64,000 nt of DNA from Euonymus europaeus (taxonomy: Eukaryota; Streptophyta; Magnoliopsida; Celastrales; Celastraceae), in contig OY756958.1 in NCBI GenBank assembly GCA_963580455.1, positions 570,501 to 634,500 of the forward strand, written 5' to 3'. Position numbers and translations under genes: made by a program. Every line of letters begins with the position of its first letter. Position 1 is the first letter of the stretch. Below are positions 12,972 through 25,650 of this stretch, piece by piece. A model generated the notes under the pieces. That model had not been told where the DNA came from. It searched no databases and saw only the letters and a program-made list of their open reading frames with translations.

Positions 12972-15900
12972 GAGCTCTACAATCCTGCTTTTTCGGATTT
13001 CGATTTCAGAACTCGTGGCTAGTAGGTCTCGTTTCACCTAGTTAGCCGCGAAATGTGGTTTCTTTACGTAAACGGTTTTTTGAATATCCGTTGACTCCGA
13101 GTTCTGAATTCGGTGATTTTTAGCTTGATTTCACACTACTTTTCGAGCTCTTCGATCCTGGCATTTTGGATTTTGATTTCAGAACTCGTGGCTAGTTGGT
13201 CTCGTTTCACCTAGTTAGCCGCGAAATGTGGTTTCTTTACGTAAACGGTTTTATGAATATCCGTTGACTCCGAGTTCTGAATTCGGTGATTTTTAGCTTG
13301 ATTTCACACTACTTTTCGAGCTCTACGATTATGGAGTTTCGGATTTTGATTTCAGAACTCGTGGCTAGTTTGTCTCGTTTCACCTAGTTAGCCGCGAAAT
13401 GTGGTTTCTTTACGTAAACGGTTTTATGAATATCTGTTGACTTTGAGTTCTGAATTCGGTGATTTTTAGCTTGATTTCACACTACTTTTCGAGCTCTACA
13501 ATCCTGGCGTTTCGGATTTTGATTTCAGAACTCGTGGCTAGTAGGTCTCGTTTCACCTAGTTAGCCGCGAAATGTGGTTTCTTTACGTAAACGGTTTCAT
13601 GAATATCCGTTGACTCCGAGTTCTGAATTCGGTGATTTTTAGCTTGATTACACACTACTTTTCGAGCTCTACCATCCTGGCGTTTCGGATTTTGATTTCA
13701 GAACTCGTGGCTAGTTGGTCTCGTTTCACCTAGTTAGCCGCGAAATGTGGTTTCTTTACGTAAACGGTTTTATGAATATCCGTTGACTCCGAGTTCTGAA
13801 TTCGGTGATTTTTAGCTTGATTTCACACTACTTTTCGAGCTCTACAATCCTGAGTTTTCGGATTTCGATTTCAGAACTCGTGGCTAGTAGGTCTCGTTTC
13901 ACCTAGTTAGCCGCGAAATGTGGTTTCTTTACGTAAACGGTTTCATGAATATCCGTTGACTCCGAGTTCTGAATTCGGTGATTTTTAGCTTGATTACACA
14001 CTACTTTTCGAGCTCTACCATCCTGGCGTTTCGGATTTTGATTTCAGAACTCGTGGCTAGTAGGTCTCGTTTCACCTAGTTAGCCGCGAAATGTGGTTTC
14101 TTTACGTAAACGGTTTCATGAATATCCGTTGACTCCGAGTTCTGAATTCGGTGATTTTTAGCTTGATTACACACTACTTTTCGAGCTCTACCATCCTGGC
14201 GTTTCGGATTTTGATTTCAGAACTCGTGGCTAGTTGGTCTCGTTTCACCTAGTTAGCCGCGAAATGTGGTTTCTTTACGTAAACGGTTTTATGAATATCC
14301 GTTGACTCCGAGTTCTGAATTCGGTGATTTTTAGCTTGATTTCACACTACTTTTCGAGCTCTACAATCCTGAGTTTTCGGATTTCGATTTCAGAACTCGT
14401 GGCTAGTAGGTCTCGTTTCACCTAGTTAGCCGCGAAATGTGGTTTCTTTACGTAAACGGTTTTATGAATATCCATTGACTCCGAGTTCTGAATTCGGTGA
14501 TTTTTAGCTTGATTTCACACTAATTTTCGAGCTCTACAATCTTCGTGTTTCGGATTTTGATTTCAGACTCGTGGCTAGTAGCTCTCGTTTCACCTATTTA
14601 GCCGCGAAATGTGGTTTCTTTACGTAAACGATTTTAGGAATATCCGTTGACTCCGAGTTCTGAATTCGGTGATTTTTAGCTTGATTTCACACTACTTTTC
14701 GAGCTCTACGATCCTGACGTTTCGGATTTTGATTTCAGAACTCGTGGCTGGTTGGTCTTGTTTCACCTAGTTAGCCGCGAAATGTGGTTTCTTTACGTAA
14801 ACGGTTTTATGAATATCCGTTGACTCTGAGTTCTGAATTCGGTGATTTTTAGCTTGATTTCACACTACTTTTCGAGTTCTACAATCCTAGCATTTCGGAT
14901 TTCGATTTCAGAACTCGTGGCTAGTTGGTCTCGTTTCACCTAGTTAGCCGCGAAATGTGGTTTCTTTACGTAAACGGTTTTATGAATATCCGTTGACTCC
15001 GAGTTTTGAATTCGGTGATTTTTAGCTTGATTTCACACTACTTTTCCAGCTCTACGATCCTGGCATTTCGGATTTTGATTTCAGAACTCGTGGCTAGTTG
15101 GTCTCATTTCACCTAGTTAGCCGCGAAATGTGGTTTCTTTACGTAAACGATTTTATGAATATCCGTTGACTCCGAGTTCTGAATTCGGTGATTTTTAGCT
15201 TGATTTCACACAAATTTTCGAGCTCTACGATCCTGGCATTTCGGATTTTGATTTCAGAACTCGTGGCTAGTTGGTCTCGTTGCACCTAGTTTGCCGCGAA
15301 ATTTGGTTTCTTTACGTAAACGGTTTTATGAATATCGGTTGACTCCGAGTTCTGAATTGGGTGATTGTTAGCTTGATTTCATACTACTTTTCGAGCTCTA
15401 CAATCCTGGCATTTCGGATTTTGATTTCAGAACTTTTGGCTAGTAGGTCTCGTTTCACCAAGTTAGCCGCGAAATGTGGTTTCTTTACGTAAACGGTTTC
15501 ATGAATATCAGTTGACTTCGAGTTCTGAATTCGGTGATTTTTAGCTTGATTACACACTACTTTTCGAGCTCTACCATCCTGGCATTTCGGATTTTGATTT
15601 CAGAACTCGTGGCTAGTTGGTCTCGTTTCACGTATTTAGCCGCGAAATGTGGTTTCTTTACGTAAACGGTTTTAGGAATATCCGTTGACTCCGAGTTCTG
15701 AATTCGGTGATTTTTAGCTTGATTTCACACAACTTTTCGAGCTCTACAATCCTGGCGTTTCGGATTTTTGTTTCAGAACTCGTGGCTAGTAGGTCTCGTT
15801 TCACCTAGTTAGCCGCGAAATGTGGTTTCTTTACTTAAACGGTTTTATGAATATCCGTTGACTCCGAGTTCTGAATTCGGTGATTTTTAGCTTGATTTCA

Positions 15901-17122
15901 CACTACTTTTCGAGCGCTACAATCCTGGTGTTTCGGATTTTGATTTCAGAACTTGTAGCTAGTTGGTCTCGTTTCACTTTGTTTGCCGCGAAATGTGGTT
16001 TCTTTACGTAAACGGTTTTATGAATATCGGTTGACTCCGAGTTCTGAATTCGGTGATTTTTAGCTTGATTTCACACTACTTTTCGAGCTCTGCAATTTTG
16101 GCGTTTCGGATTTTGATTTCAGAACTCGTGGCTAGTAGGTCTCGTTTCACCTAGTTAGCCGCGAAATGTGGTTTCTTTACGTAAACGGTTTTATGAATAT
16201 CCGTTGACTCTGAGTTCTGAATTCGGTGATTTTTAGCTTGATTTAACACTAATTTTCGAGCTCTACGATCCTGGTGTTTCGGATTTTGATTTCAGAACTC
16301 GTGGCTAGTAGGTCTCGTTTCACCTAGTTAGCCGCGAAATGTGGTTTCTTTACGTAAACGGTTTTTTGAATATCCGTTGACTCCGAGTTCTGAATTCGGT
16401 GATTTTTAGCTTTATTTCACACTACTTTTCGAGCTCTACGATCCTGGCGTTTCGGATTTTGATTTCAGAACTCGTGGCTAGTTGGTCTCGTTTTACCTAG
16501 TTTGCCGCGAAATGTGGTTTCTTTACGTAAACGGTTTTATGAATATCCGTTGACTCCGAGTTCTGAATTCGGTGATTTTTAGCTTGATTTCACACAAATT
16601 TTCGAGCTCTACGATCCTGGCATTTCGGATTTTGATTTCAGAACTCGTGGCTAGTTGGTCTCGTTTCACCTAGTTTGCCGCGAAATTTGGTTTCTTTACG
16701 TAAACGGTTTTATGAATATCGGTTGACTCCGAGTTCTGAATTCGGTGATTGTTAGCTTGATTACACACTACTTTTCGAGCGCTACAATCCTGGTGTTTCG
16801 GATTTTGATTTCAGAACTCGTGGCCATTAGGTCTCGTTTCACCTAGTTAGCCGCGAAATGTGGTTTCTTTACGTAAACGGTTTTATGAATATCCGTTGAC
16901 TCCGAGTTCTGAATTCGGTGATTTTTAGCTTGATTTCACACTACTTTTCGAGCTCTACGATCTTGGCATTTCGGATTTTGATTTCAGAATTCGTGACTAG
17001 TAGGTCTCGTTTCACCTAGTTAGACGCGAAATGTGGTTTCTTTACGTAAACGGTTTTATGAATATCCGTTGACTCCGAGTTCTGAATTCGGTGATTTTTA
17101 GCTTGATTACACACTACTTTTC
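12972..17122. repeat. 24-monomer block anchored on the CTGCTTTTT variant (block 3)
   Basis: The block is 4151 bp, 24 x 173 minus 1. It repeats block 2 and then extends into a string with GTTGCACCTAG, GAATTGGGTGATTG, AACTTTTGGC, CACGTATTTAG, TTTTTGTTTCAG, CACTTTGTTTGCC, GAGCTCTGCAATTTTGG, TTTAACACTAAT and GCTTTATTTCAC monomers. The same string follows at 18.7-20.1 kb. Compared with block 4 it contains three extra monomers (519 bp) between about 13837 and 14356: an extra CCTGAGTTTT monomer plus two ACCATCCTGGCG monomers. Confidence 0.8.
13837..14355. repeat. Three-monomer local insertion or duplication (519 bp)
   Basis: In block 3 the order is ACCATCCTGGCG, CCTGAGTTTT, ACCATCCTGGCG, ACCATCCTGGCG, CCTGAGTTTT, CTTCGTG, with GAGCTC sites at 13664, 13837, 14010, 14183, 14356 and 14529. 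In block 4 the equivalent order from 17815 is ACCATCCTGGCG, CCTGAGTTTT, CTTCGTG. The difference is exactly three whole monomers in perfect register, as expected from unequal crossover or replication slippage between homologous monomers. The edges could sit anywhere within the matching monomers. Confidence 0.75.
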
Positions 17123-20100
17123 GAGCTCTACAATCCTGCTTTTTCGGATTTCGATTTCAGAACTCGTGGCTAGTAGGTCTCGTTTCACCTAGTTAGCCGC
17201 GAAATGTGGTTTCTTTACGTAAACGGTTTTTTGAATATCCGTTGACTCCGAGTTCTGAATTCGGTGATTTTTAGCTTGATTTCACACTACTTTTCGAGCT
17301 CTTCGATCCTGGCATTTTGGATTTTGATTTCAGAACTCGTGGCTAGTTGGTCTCGTTTCACCTAGTTAGCCGCGAAATGTGGTTTCTTTACGTAAACGGT
17401 TTTATGAATATCCGTTGACTCCGAGTTCTGAATTCGGTGATTTTTAGCTTGATTTCACACTACTTTTCGAGCTCTACGATTATGGAGTTTCGGATTTTGA
17501 TTTCAGAACTCGTGGCTAGTTTGTCTCGTTTCACCTAGTTAGCCGCGAAATGTGGTTTCTTTACGTAAACGGTTTTATGAATATCTGTTGACTTTGAGTT
17601 CTGAATTCGGTGATTTTTAGCTTGATTTCACACTACTTTTCGAGCTCTACAATCCTGGCGTTTCGGATTTTGATTTCAGAACTCGTGGCTAGTAGGTCTC
17701 GTTTCACCTAGTTAGCCGCGAAATGTGGTTTCTTTACGTAAACGGTTTCATGAATATCCGTTGACTCCGAGTTCTGAATTCGGTGATTTTTAGCTTGATT
17801 ACACACTACTTTTCGAGCTCTACCATCCTGGCGTTTCGGATTTTGATTTCAGAACTCGTGGCTAGTTGGTCTCGTTTCACCTAGTTAGCCGCGAAATGTG
17901 GTTTCTTTACGTAAACGGTTTTATGAATATCCGTTGACTCCGAGTTCTGAATTCGGTGATTTTTAGCTTGATTTCACACTACTTTTCGAGCTCTACAATC
18001 CTGAGTTTTCGGATTTCGATTTCAGAACTCGTGGCTAGTAGGTCTCGTTTCACCTAGTTAGCCGCGAAATGTGGTTTCTTTACGTAAACGGTTTTATGAA
18101 TATCCATTGACTCCGAGTTCTGAATTCGGTGATTTTTAGCTTGATTTCACACTAATTTTCGAGCTCTACAATCTTCGTGTTTCGGATTTTGATTTCAGAC
18201 TCGTGGCTAGTAGCTCTCGTTTCACCTATTTAGCCGCGAAATGTGGTTTCTTTATGTAAACGATTTTAGGAATATCCGTTGACTCCGAGTTCTGAATTCG
18301 GTGATTTTTAGCTTGATTTCACACTACTTTTCGAGCTCTACGATCCTGACGTTTCGGATTTTGATTTCAGAACTCGTGGCTGGTTGGTCTTGTTTCACCT
18401 AGTTAGCCGCGAAATGTGGTTTCTTTACGTAAACGGTTTTATGAATATCCGTTGACTCTGAGTTCTGAATTCGGTGATTTTTAGCTTGATTTCACACTAC
18501 TTTTCGAGTTCTACAATCCTAGCATTTCGGATTTCGATTTCAGAACTCGTGGCTAGTTGGTCTCATTTCACCTAGTTAGCCGCGAAATGTGGTTTCTTTA
18601 CGTAAACGGTTTTATGAATATCCGTTGACTCCGAGTTTTGAATTCGGTGATTTTTAGCTTGATTTCACACTACTTTTCGAGCTCTACGATCCTGGAATTT
18701 CGGATTTTGATTTCAGAACTCGTGGCTAGTTGGTCTCATTTCACCTAGTTAGCCGCGAAATGTGGTTTCTTTACGTAAACGATTTTATGAATATCCGTTG
18801 ACTCCGAGTTCTGAATTCGGTGATTTTTAGCTTGATTTCACACAAATTTTCGAGCTCTACGATCCTGGCATTTCGGATTTTGATTTCAGAACTCGTGGCT
18901 AGTTGGTCTCGTTGCACCTAGTTTGCCGCGAAATTTGGTTTCTTTACGTAAACGGTTTTATGAATATCGGTTGACTCCGAGTTCTGAATTGGGTGATTGT
19001 TAGCTTGATTTCACACTACTTTTCGAGCTCTACAATCCTGGCATTTCGGATTTTGATTTCAGAACTTTTGGCTAGTAGGTCTCGTTTCACCTAGTTAGCC
19101 GCGAAATGTGGTTTCTTTACGTAAACGGTTTCCTGAATATCAGTTGACTTCGAGTTCTGAATTCGGTGATTTTTAGCTTGATTACACACTACTTTTCGAG
19201 CTCTACCATCCTGGCATTTCGGATTTTGATTTCAGAACTCGTGGCTAGTTGGTCTCGTTTCACGTATTTAGCCGCGAAATGTGGTTTCTTTACGTAAACG
19301 GTTTTAGGAATATCCGTTGACTCCGAGTTCTGAATTCGGTGATTTTTAGCTTGATTTCACACAACTTTTCGAGCTCTACAATCCTGGCGTTTCGGATTTT
19401 TGTTTCAGAACTCGTGGCTAGTAGGTCTCGTTTCACCTAGTTAGCCGCGAAATGTGGTTTCTTTACTTAAACGGTTTTATGAATATCCGTTGACTCCGAG
19501 TTCTGAATTCGGTGATTTTTAGCTTGATTTCACACTACTTTTCGAGCGCTACAATCCTGGTGTTTCGGATTTTGATTTCAGAACTTGTAGCTAGTTGGTC
19601 TCGTTTCACTTTGTTTGCCGCGAAATGTGGTTTCTTTACGTAAACGGTTTTATGAATATCGGTTGACTCCGAGTTCTGAATTCGGTGATTTTTAGCTTGA
19701 TTTCACACTACTTTTCGAGCTCTGCAATTTTGGCGTTTCGGATTTTGATTTCAGAACTCGTGGCTAGTAGGTCTCGTTTCACCTAGTTAGCCGCGAAATG
19801 TGGTTTCTTTACGTAAACGGTTTTATGAATATCCGTTGACTCTGAGTTCTGAATTCGGTGATTTTTAGCTTGATTTAACACTAATTTTCGAGCTCTACGA
19901 TCCTGGTGTTTCGGATTTTGATTTCAGAACTCGTGGCTAGTAGGTCTCGTTTCACCTAGTTAGCCGCGAAATGTGGTTTCTTTACGTAAACGGTTTTTTG
20001 AATATCCGTTGACTCCGAGTTCTGAATTCGGTGATTTTTAGCTTTATTTCACACTACTTTTCGAGCTCTACGATCCTGGCGTTTCGGATTTTGATTTCAG

Positions 20101-20200
20101 AACTCGTGGCTAGTTGGTCTCGTTTTACCTAGTTTGCCGCGAAATGTGGTTTCTTTACGTAAACGGTTTTTTGAATATCCGATGACTCTGAGTTCTGAAT
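17123..20200. repeat. Block 4: near-copy of block 3, ending near 20.2 kb
   Basis: This copies block 3 monomer for monomer. The offset is 4151 bp up to the CCTGAGTTTT monomer at about 17988 and 3632 bp (21 monomers minus 1 bp) afterwards, because the three extra monomers of block 3 are absent. Shared private variants confirm the match: GATTATGGAG with TTTGTCTC, CTTCGTG (14541 and 18173), GTTGCACCTAG, AACTTTTGGC, TTTTTGTTTCAG and GCTTTATTTCAC. The shared segment also reaches left of 17123: 16604-17122 matches 12453-12971, including GGCCATTAGG and TTAGACGCG. Similarity to block 3 stops near 20.15-20.2 kb, where CCGATGACTCTG appears instead. A few private differences are visible, such as TTTTCCAGCTC in block 3 only. 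Confidence 0.82.
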
Positions 20201-20235
20201 TCGGTGATTTTTAGCTTGATTTCACACTACTTTTC

Positions 20236-21200
20236 GAGCTCTACGATCCTGGCGTTTTGGATTTTGATTTCAGAACTCGTGGCTAGTTGGTCTCGTTTCA
20301 CCTAGTTAGCCGCGAAATGTGGTTTCTTTACGTAAACGGTTTTATGAATATCCGTTGACTCTGAGTTCTGAATTCGGTGATTTTTAGCTTGATTACACAC
20401 TACTTTTCGAGCTCTACGATCCTGGCATTTCGGATTTTGATTTCAGAACTCGTGGCTAGTAGGTCTCGTTTCACCTAGTTAGCCGCGAAATGTGGTTTCT
20501 TTACGTAAACGGTTTTTTGAATATCCGTTGACTCCGAGTTCTGAATTCGGTGATTTTTAGCTTGATTTCACACTACTTTTCGAGCTGTACGATCCTTGTG
20601 TTTCGGATTTTGATTTCAGAACTCGTGGCTAGTTGGTCTCGTTTCACCTAGTTAGCCGCGAAATGTGGTTTCTTTACGTAAACGGTTTTATGAATATCCG
20701 TTGACTCCGAGTTCTGAATTCGGTGATTTTTAGCTTGATTTCACACTACTTTTCGAGCTCTACGATCCTGGCATTTCGGATTTTGATTTCAGAACTCGTG
20801 GCTAGTTGGTCTCGTTTCACCTAGTTAGCCGCGAAATGTGGTTTCTTTACGTAAACGGTTTTTTGAATATCCGTTGACTCCGAGTTCTGAATTCGGTGAT
20901 TTTTAGCTTGATTTCACACTACTTTTCGAGCTCTACGATCCTGGCATTTCGGATTTTGATTTGAGAACTCGTGGCTAGTTGGTCTCGTTTCACCTAGTTA
21001 GCCGCGAAATGTGGTTTCTTTACGTAAACGGTTTTATGAATATCCGTTGACTCCGAGTTCTGAATTCGGTGATTTTTAGCTTGATTTCACACTACTTTTC
21101 GAGCTCTACGATTATGGAGTTTCGGATTTTGATTTCAGAACTCGTGGCTAGTTGGTCTCGTTTCACCTAGTTAGCCGCGAAATGTGGTTTCTTTACGTAA
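20236..21200. repeat. Duplicated segment, copy 1 of the 23-monomer-offset pair
   Basis: This run of about six monomers shares private variants with the segment beginning at 24215, offset 3979 bp or 23 x 173. Shared markers include GACTCTGAG followed by TTACACACTAC with CGATCCTGGCAT, then TTTTTTGAATATCC, then the SacI-lost GAGCTGTACGATCC (20582 and 24561). GATTTGAGAACTCG and GATTATGGAG follow. The right-hand copy contains two additional monomers before the GATTTGAGAACTCG unit. Confidence 0.7.
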
Positions 21201-21619
21201 ACGGTTTCAGGAATATCCGTTGACTCCGAGTTCTGAATTCGGTGATTTTTAGCTTGATTACACACTACTTTTCGAGCTCTACCATCCTGGCGTTTCGGAT
21301 TTTGATTTCAGAACTCGTGGCTAGTTGGTCTCGTTTCACCTAGTTAGCCGCGAAATTTGGTTTCTTTACGTAAACGGTTTTACGAATATCCGTTGACTCC
21401 GAGTTCTGAATTCGGTGATTTTTGGCTTGATTTCACACTACTTTTCGAGCTCTACAATCCTGAGTTTTCGGATTTCGATTTCAGAACTCGTGGCTAGTAG
21501 GTCTCGTTTCACCTAGTTAGCCGCGAAATGTGGTTTCTTTACGTAAACGGTTTTATGAATATCCATTGACTCCGAGTTCTGAATTCGGTGATTTTTAGCT
21601 TGATTTCACACTACTTTTC

Positions 21620-22657
21620 GGGCTCTACGATCCTGGCATTTCGGATTTCGATTTCAGAACTCGTGGCTAGTAGGTCTCGTTTCACCTAGTTAGCCGCGAA
21701 ATGTGGTTTCTTTACGTAAACGGTTTTATGAATATCCGTTGACTCTGAGTTCTGAATTCGTTGATTTTTAACTTGATTTCACACTAATTTTCGAGCTCTA
21801 CAATCTTGGCGTTTCGGATTTTGATTTCAGAACTCGTGGCTAGTAGGTCTCGTTTCACCTAGTTAGCCGCGAAATTTGGTTTCTTTACGTAAACGGTTTT
21901 ACGAATATCCGTTGACTCCGAGTTCTGAATTCGGTGATTTTTAGCTTGATTTCACACTACTTTTCGAGCTCTACGATCCTGGCATTTCGGATTTCGATTT
22001 CAGAACTCGTGGCTAGTTGGTCTCGTTTCACCTAGTTAGCCGCGAAATGTGGTTTCTTTACGTAAACGGTTTTATGAATATCCGTTGACTCCGAGTTCTG
22101 AATTCGGTGATTTTTAGCTTGATTTCACACTACTTTTCGGGCTCTACGATCCTGGCATTTCGGATTTCGATTTCAGAACTCGTGGCTAGTAGGTCTCGTT
22201 TCACCTAGTTAGCCGCGAAATGTGGTTTCTTTACGTAAACGGTTTTATGAATATCCGTTGACTCTGAGTTCTGAATTCGTTGATTTTTAACTTGATTTCA
22301 CACTAATTTTCGAGCTCTACAATCTTGGCGTTTCGGATTTTGATTTCAGAACTCGTGGCTAGTAGGTATCGTTTCACCTAGTTAGCCGCGAAATTTGGTT
22401 TCTTTACGTAAACGGTTTTACGAATATCCGTTGACTCCGAGTTCTGAATTCAGTGATTTTTAGCTTGATTTCACAATACTTTTCGAGCTCTACCATCCTG
22501 GCGTTTCGGATTTTGATTTCAGAACTCGTGGCTACTTGGTCTCGTTTCACCTAGTTAGCCGCGAAATTTGGTTTCTTTACGTAAACGGTTTTACGAATAT
22601 CCGTTGACTCCGAGTTCTGAATTCGGTGATTTTTAGCTTGATTTCACACTACTTTTC
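21620..22657. repeat. Two-monomer duplication with three-monomer spacing (CGGGCTC variant)
   Basis: The variant TTTTCGGGCTCTACG, which loses the SacI site, is at 21620 and 22139, exactly 519 bp apart. Each is followed by the same next monomer, with CGTTGATTTTTAACTTG, CTAATTTTCGAG, CAATCTTGGCG, GCGAAATTTGG and TTTACGAATATCC. The third monomers differ between the copies. A 346-bp, two-monomer piece was therefore duplicated recently in register. Confidence 0.8.
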
Positions 22658-24041
22658 GAGCTCTACAATCCTGAGTTTTCAGATTTCGATTTCAGAACTC
22701 GTGGCTAGTTGGTCTCGTTTCACCTAGTTAGCCGCGAAATGTGGTTTCTTTACGTAAACGGTTTTATGAATATCCGTTGACTCTGAGTTCTGAATTCGGT
22801 GATTTTTAGCTTGATTTCACACTACTTTTCGAGCTCTACAATCCTAGCGTTTCGGATTTTGATTTCAGAACTCGTGGCTAGTAGGTCTCGTTTCACCTAG
22901 TTAGCCGCGAAATGTGGTTTCTTTACGTAAACGATTTCATGAATATCCGTTGACTCCGAGTTCTGAATTCGGTGATTTTTAGCTTGATTACACACTACTT
23001 TTCGAGCTCTACCATCCTGGCGTTTCGGATTTTGATTTCAGAACTCGTGGCTAGTTGGTCTCGTTTCACCTAGTTAGCCGCAAAATTTGGTTTCTTTACG
23101 TAAACGGTTTTACGAATATCCGTTGACTCCGAGTTCTGAATTCGGTGATTTTTTGCTTGATTTCACACTACTTTTCGAGCTCTACAATCCTGAGTTTTCG
23201 GATTTCGATTTCAGAACTCGTGGCTAGTTGGTCTCGTTTCACCTAGTTAGCCGCGAAATGTGGTTTCTTTACGTAAACGGTTTTATGAATATCCGTTGAC
23301 TCCGAGTTCTGAATTCTGTGATTTTTAGCTTGATTTCACACTACTTTTCGAGCTCTACAATCCTGGCGTTTCGGATTTTGATTTAAGAACTCGTGGCTAG
23401 TAGGTCTCGTTTCACCTAGTTAGCCGCGAAATGTGGTTTCTTTACGTAAACGGTTTCATGAATATCCGTTGACTCCGAGTTCTGAATTCGGTGATTTTTA
23501 GCTTGATTACACACTACTTTTCGAGCTCTACCATCCTTGCGTTTCGGATTTTGATTTCAGAACTCGTGGCTAGTTGGTCTCGTTTCACCTAGTTAGCCGC
23601 GAAATTTGGTTTCTTTACGTAAACGGTTTTACGAATATCCGTTGACTCCGAGTTCTGAATTCGGTGATTTTTAGCTTGATTTCACACTACTTTTCGAGCT
23701 CTACAATCCTGAGTTTTCGGATTTCGATTTCAGAACTCGTGGCTAGTAGGTCTCGTTTCACCTAGTTAGCCGCGAAATGTGGTTTCTTTACGTAAACGGT
23801 TTTATGAATATCCATTGACTCCGAGTTCTGAATTCGGTGATTTTTAACTTGATTTCACACTAATTTTCGAGCTCTACAATCTTGGCGTTTCGGATTTTGA
23901 TTTCAGAACTCGTGGCTAGTAGGTCTCGTTTCACCTAGTTAGCCGCGAAATGTGGTTTCTTTACGTAAACGGTTTTATGAATATCCGTTGACTCCGAGTT
24001 CTGAATTCGGTGATTTTTAGCTTGATTACACACTACTTTTC
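22485..24041. repeat. Three tandem copies of a 3-monomer higher-order unit
   Basis: ACCATCC-type monomers start at GAGCTC 22485, 23004 and 23523, each exactly 519 bp apart. Each is followed by a CCTGAGTTTT monomer and a third monomer (CCTAGCG, CCTGGCG, CTTGGCG). All three ACCATCC units carry AAATTTGG with TTTACGAATATCC. The related monomer at 21274 lies seven monomers upstream. This is the shortest clean higher-order period in the window. Confidence 0.8.
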
Positions 24042-24214
24042 GAGCTCTACAATCCTGGAGTTTCGGATTTCGATTTTAGAACTCGTGGCTAGTAGGTCTC
24101 GTTTCACCTATTTAACCGCGAAATGTGGTTTCTTTACGTAAACGGTTTTAGGAATATCCGTTGACTCCGAGTTCTGAATTCGGTGATTTTTATCTTGATT
24201 TCACACTACTTTTC

Positions 24215-25520
24215 GAGCTCTACGATCCTGGAGTTTCGGATTTTGATTTCAGAACTCGTGGCTAGTTGGTCTCGTTTCACCTAGTTAGCCGCGAAATGTG
24301 GTTTCTTTTCGTAAACGGTTTTATGAATATCCGTTGACTCTGAGTTCTGAATTCGGTGATTTTTAGCTTGATTACACACTACTTTTCGAGCTCTACGATC
24401 CTGGCATTTCGGATTTTGATTTCAGAACTCGTGTCTAGTAGGTCTCGTTTCACCTAGTTACCCGCGAAATGTGGTTTCTTTACGTAAACGGTTTTTTGAA
24501 TATCCGTTGACTCCGAGTTCTGAATTCGGTGATTTTTAGCTTGATTTCACACTACTTTTCGAGCTGTACGATCCTGGTGTTTCGGATTTTGATTTCAGAA
24601 CTCGTGGCTAGTTGGTCTCGTTTCACCTAGTTAGCCGCGAAATGTGGTTTCTTTACGTAAACGGTTTTATGAATATCCGTTGACTCCGAGTTCTGAATTC
24701 GGTGATTTTTAGCTTGATTTCACACTACTTTTCGAGCTCTACGATCCTGGCATTTCGGATTTTGATTTCAGAACTCGTGGCTAGTTGGTCTCGTTTCACC
24801 TAGTTAGCCGCGAAATGTGGTTTCTTTACGTAAACGGTTTTATGAATATCCGTTGACTCCGAGTTCTGAATTCGGTGATTTTTAGCTTGATTTCACACTA
24901 CTTTTCGAGCTCTACGATCCTGGCGTTTCGGATTTTGATTTCAGAACTCGTGGCTAGTTGGTCTCGTTTCACCTAGTTAGCCGCGAAATGTGGTTTCTTT
25001 ACGTAAACGGTTTTATGAATATCCGTTGACTCCGAGTTCTGAATTCGGTGATTTTTAGCTTGATTTCACACTACTTTTCGAGCTCTAGGATCCTGGAATT
25101 TCGGATTTTGATTTCAGAACTCGTGGCTAGTCGGTCTCGTTTCACCTAGTTAGCCGCGAAATGTGGTTTCTTTACGTAAACGGTTTTTTGAATATCCGTT
25201 GACTCCGAGTTCTGAATTCGGTGATTTTTAGCTTGATTTCACACTACTTTTCGAGCTCTACGATCCTGGCATTTCGGATTTTGATTTGAGAACTCGTGGC
25301 TAGTTGGTCTCGTTTCACCTAGTTAGCCGCGAAATGTGGTTTCTTTACGTAAACGGTTTTATGAATATCCGTTGACTCCGAGTTCTGAATTCGGTGATTT
25401 TTAGCTTGATTTCACACTACTTTTCGAGCTCTACGATTATGGAGTTTCGGATTTTGATTTCAGAACTCGTGGCTAGTTGGTCTCGTTTCACCTAGTTAGC
25501 CGCGAAATATGGTTTCTTTA
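24215..25520. repeat. Duplicated segment, copy 2 of the 23-monomer-offset pair
   Basis: This is the counterpart of 20236-21200. The offset is 3979 bp up to about 24909, and two extra monomers then shift the offset for the GATTTGAGAACTCG and GATTATGGAG monomers. Private changes include CGTGTCTAGTAGG, GTTACCCGCG and CTTTTCGTAAACGG. It overlaps the start of the 10-monomer-offset pair beginning at 25080. Confidence 0.68.
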
Positions 25521-25650
25521 CGTAAACGGTTTTATGAATATCGGTTGACTCCGAGTTCTGAATTCGGTGATTTTTAGCTTGATTTCACACTAATTTTCGG
25601 GCTCTACGATCCTGGCATTTCGGATTTTGATTTCAGAACTCGTGGCTAGT
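25080..25650. repeat. Copy 1 of a four-monomer string repeated 1730 bp downstream
   Basis: The string GAGCTCTAGGATCCTGGAAT with CTAGTCGGTCTC, then GATTTGAGAACTCG, then GATTATGGAG with AAATATGG and ATCGGTTGAC, then TTTTCGGGCTCTACG, recurs at 26810. The spacing is exactly 10 x 173. The first monomer's CTAGGATCC carries a BamHI site (GGATCC) rare in the array. Similarity ends after the CGGGCTC monomer, where the following units differ. Confidence 0.8.
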
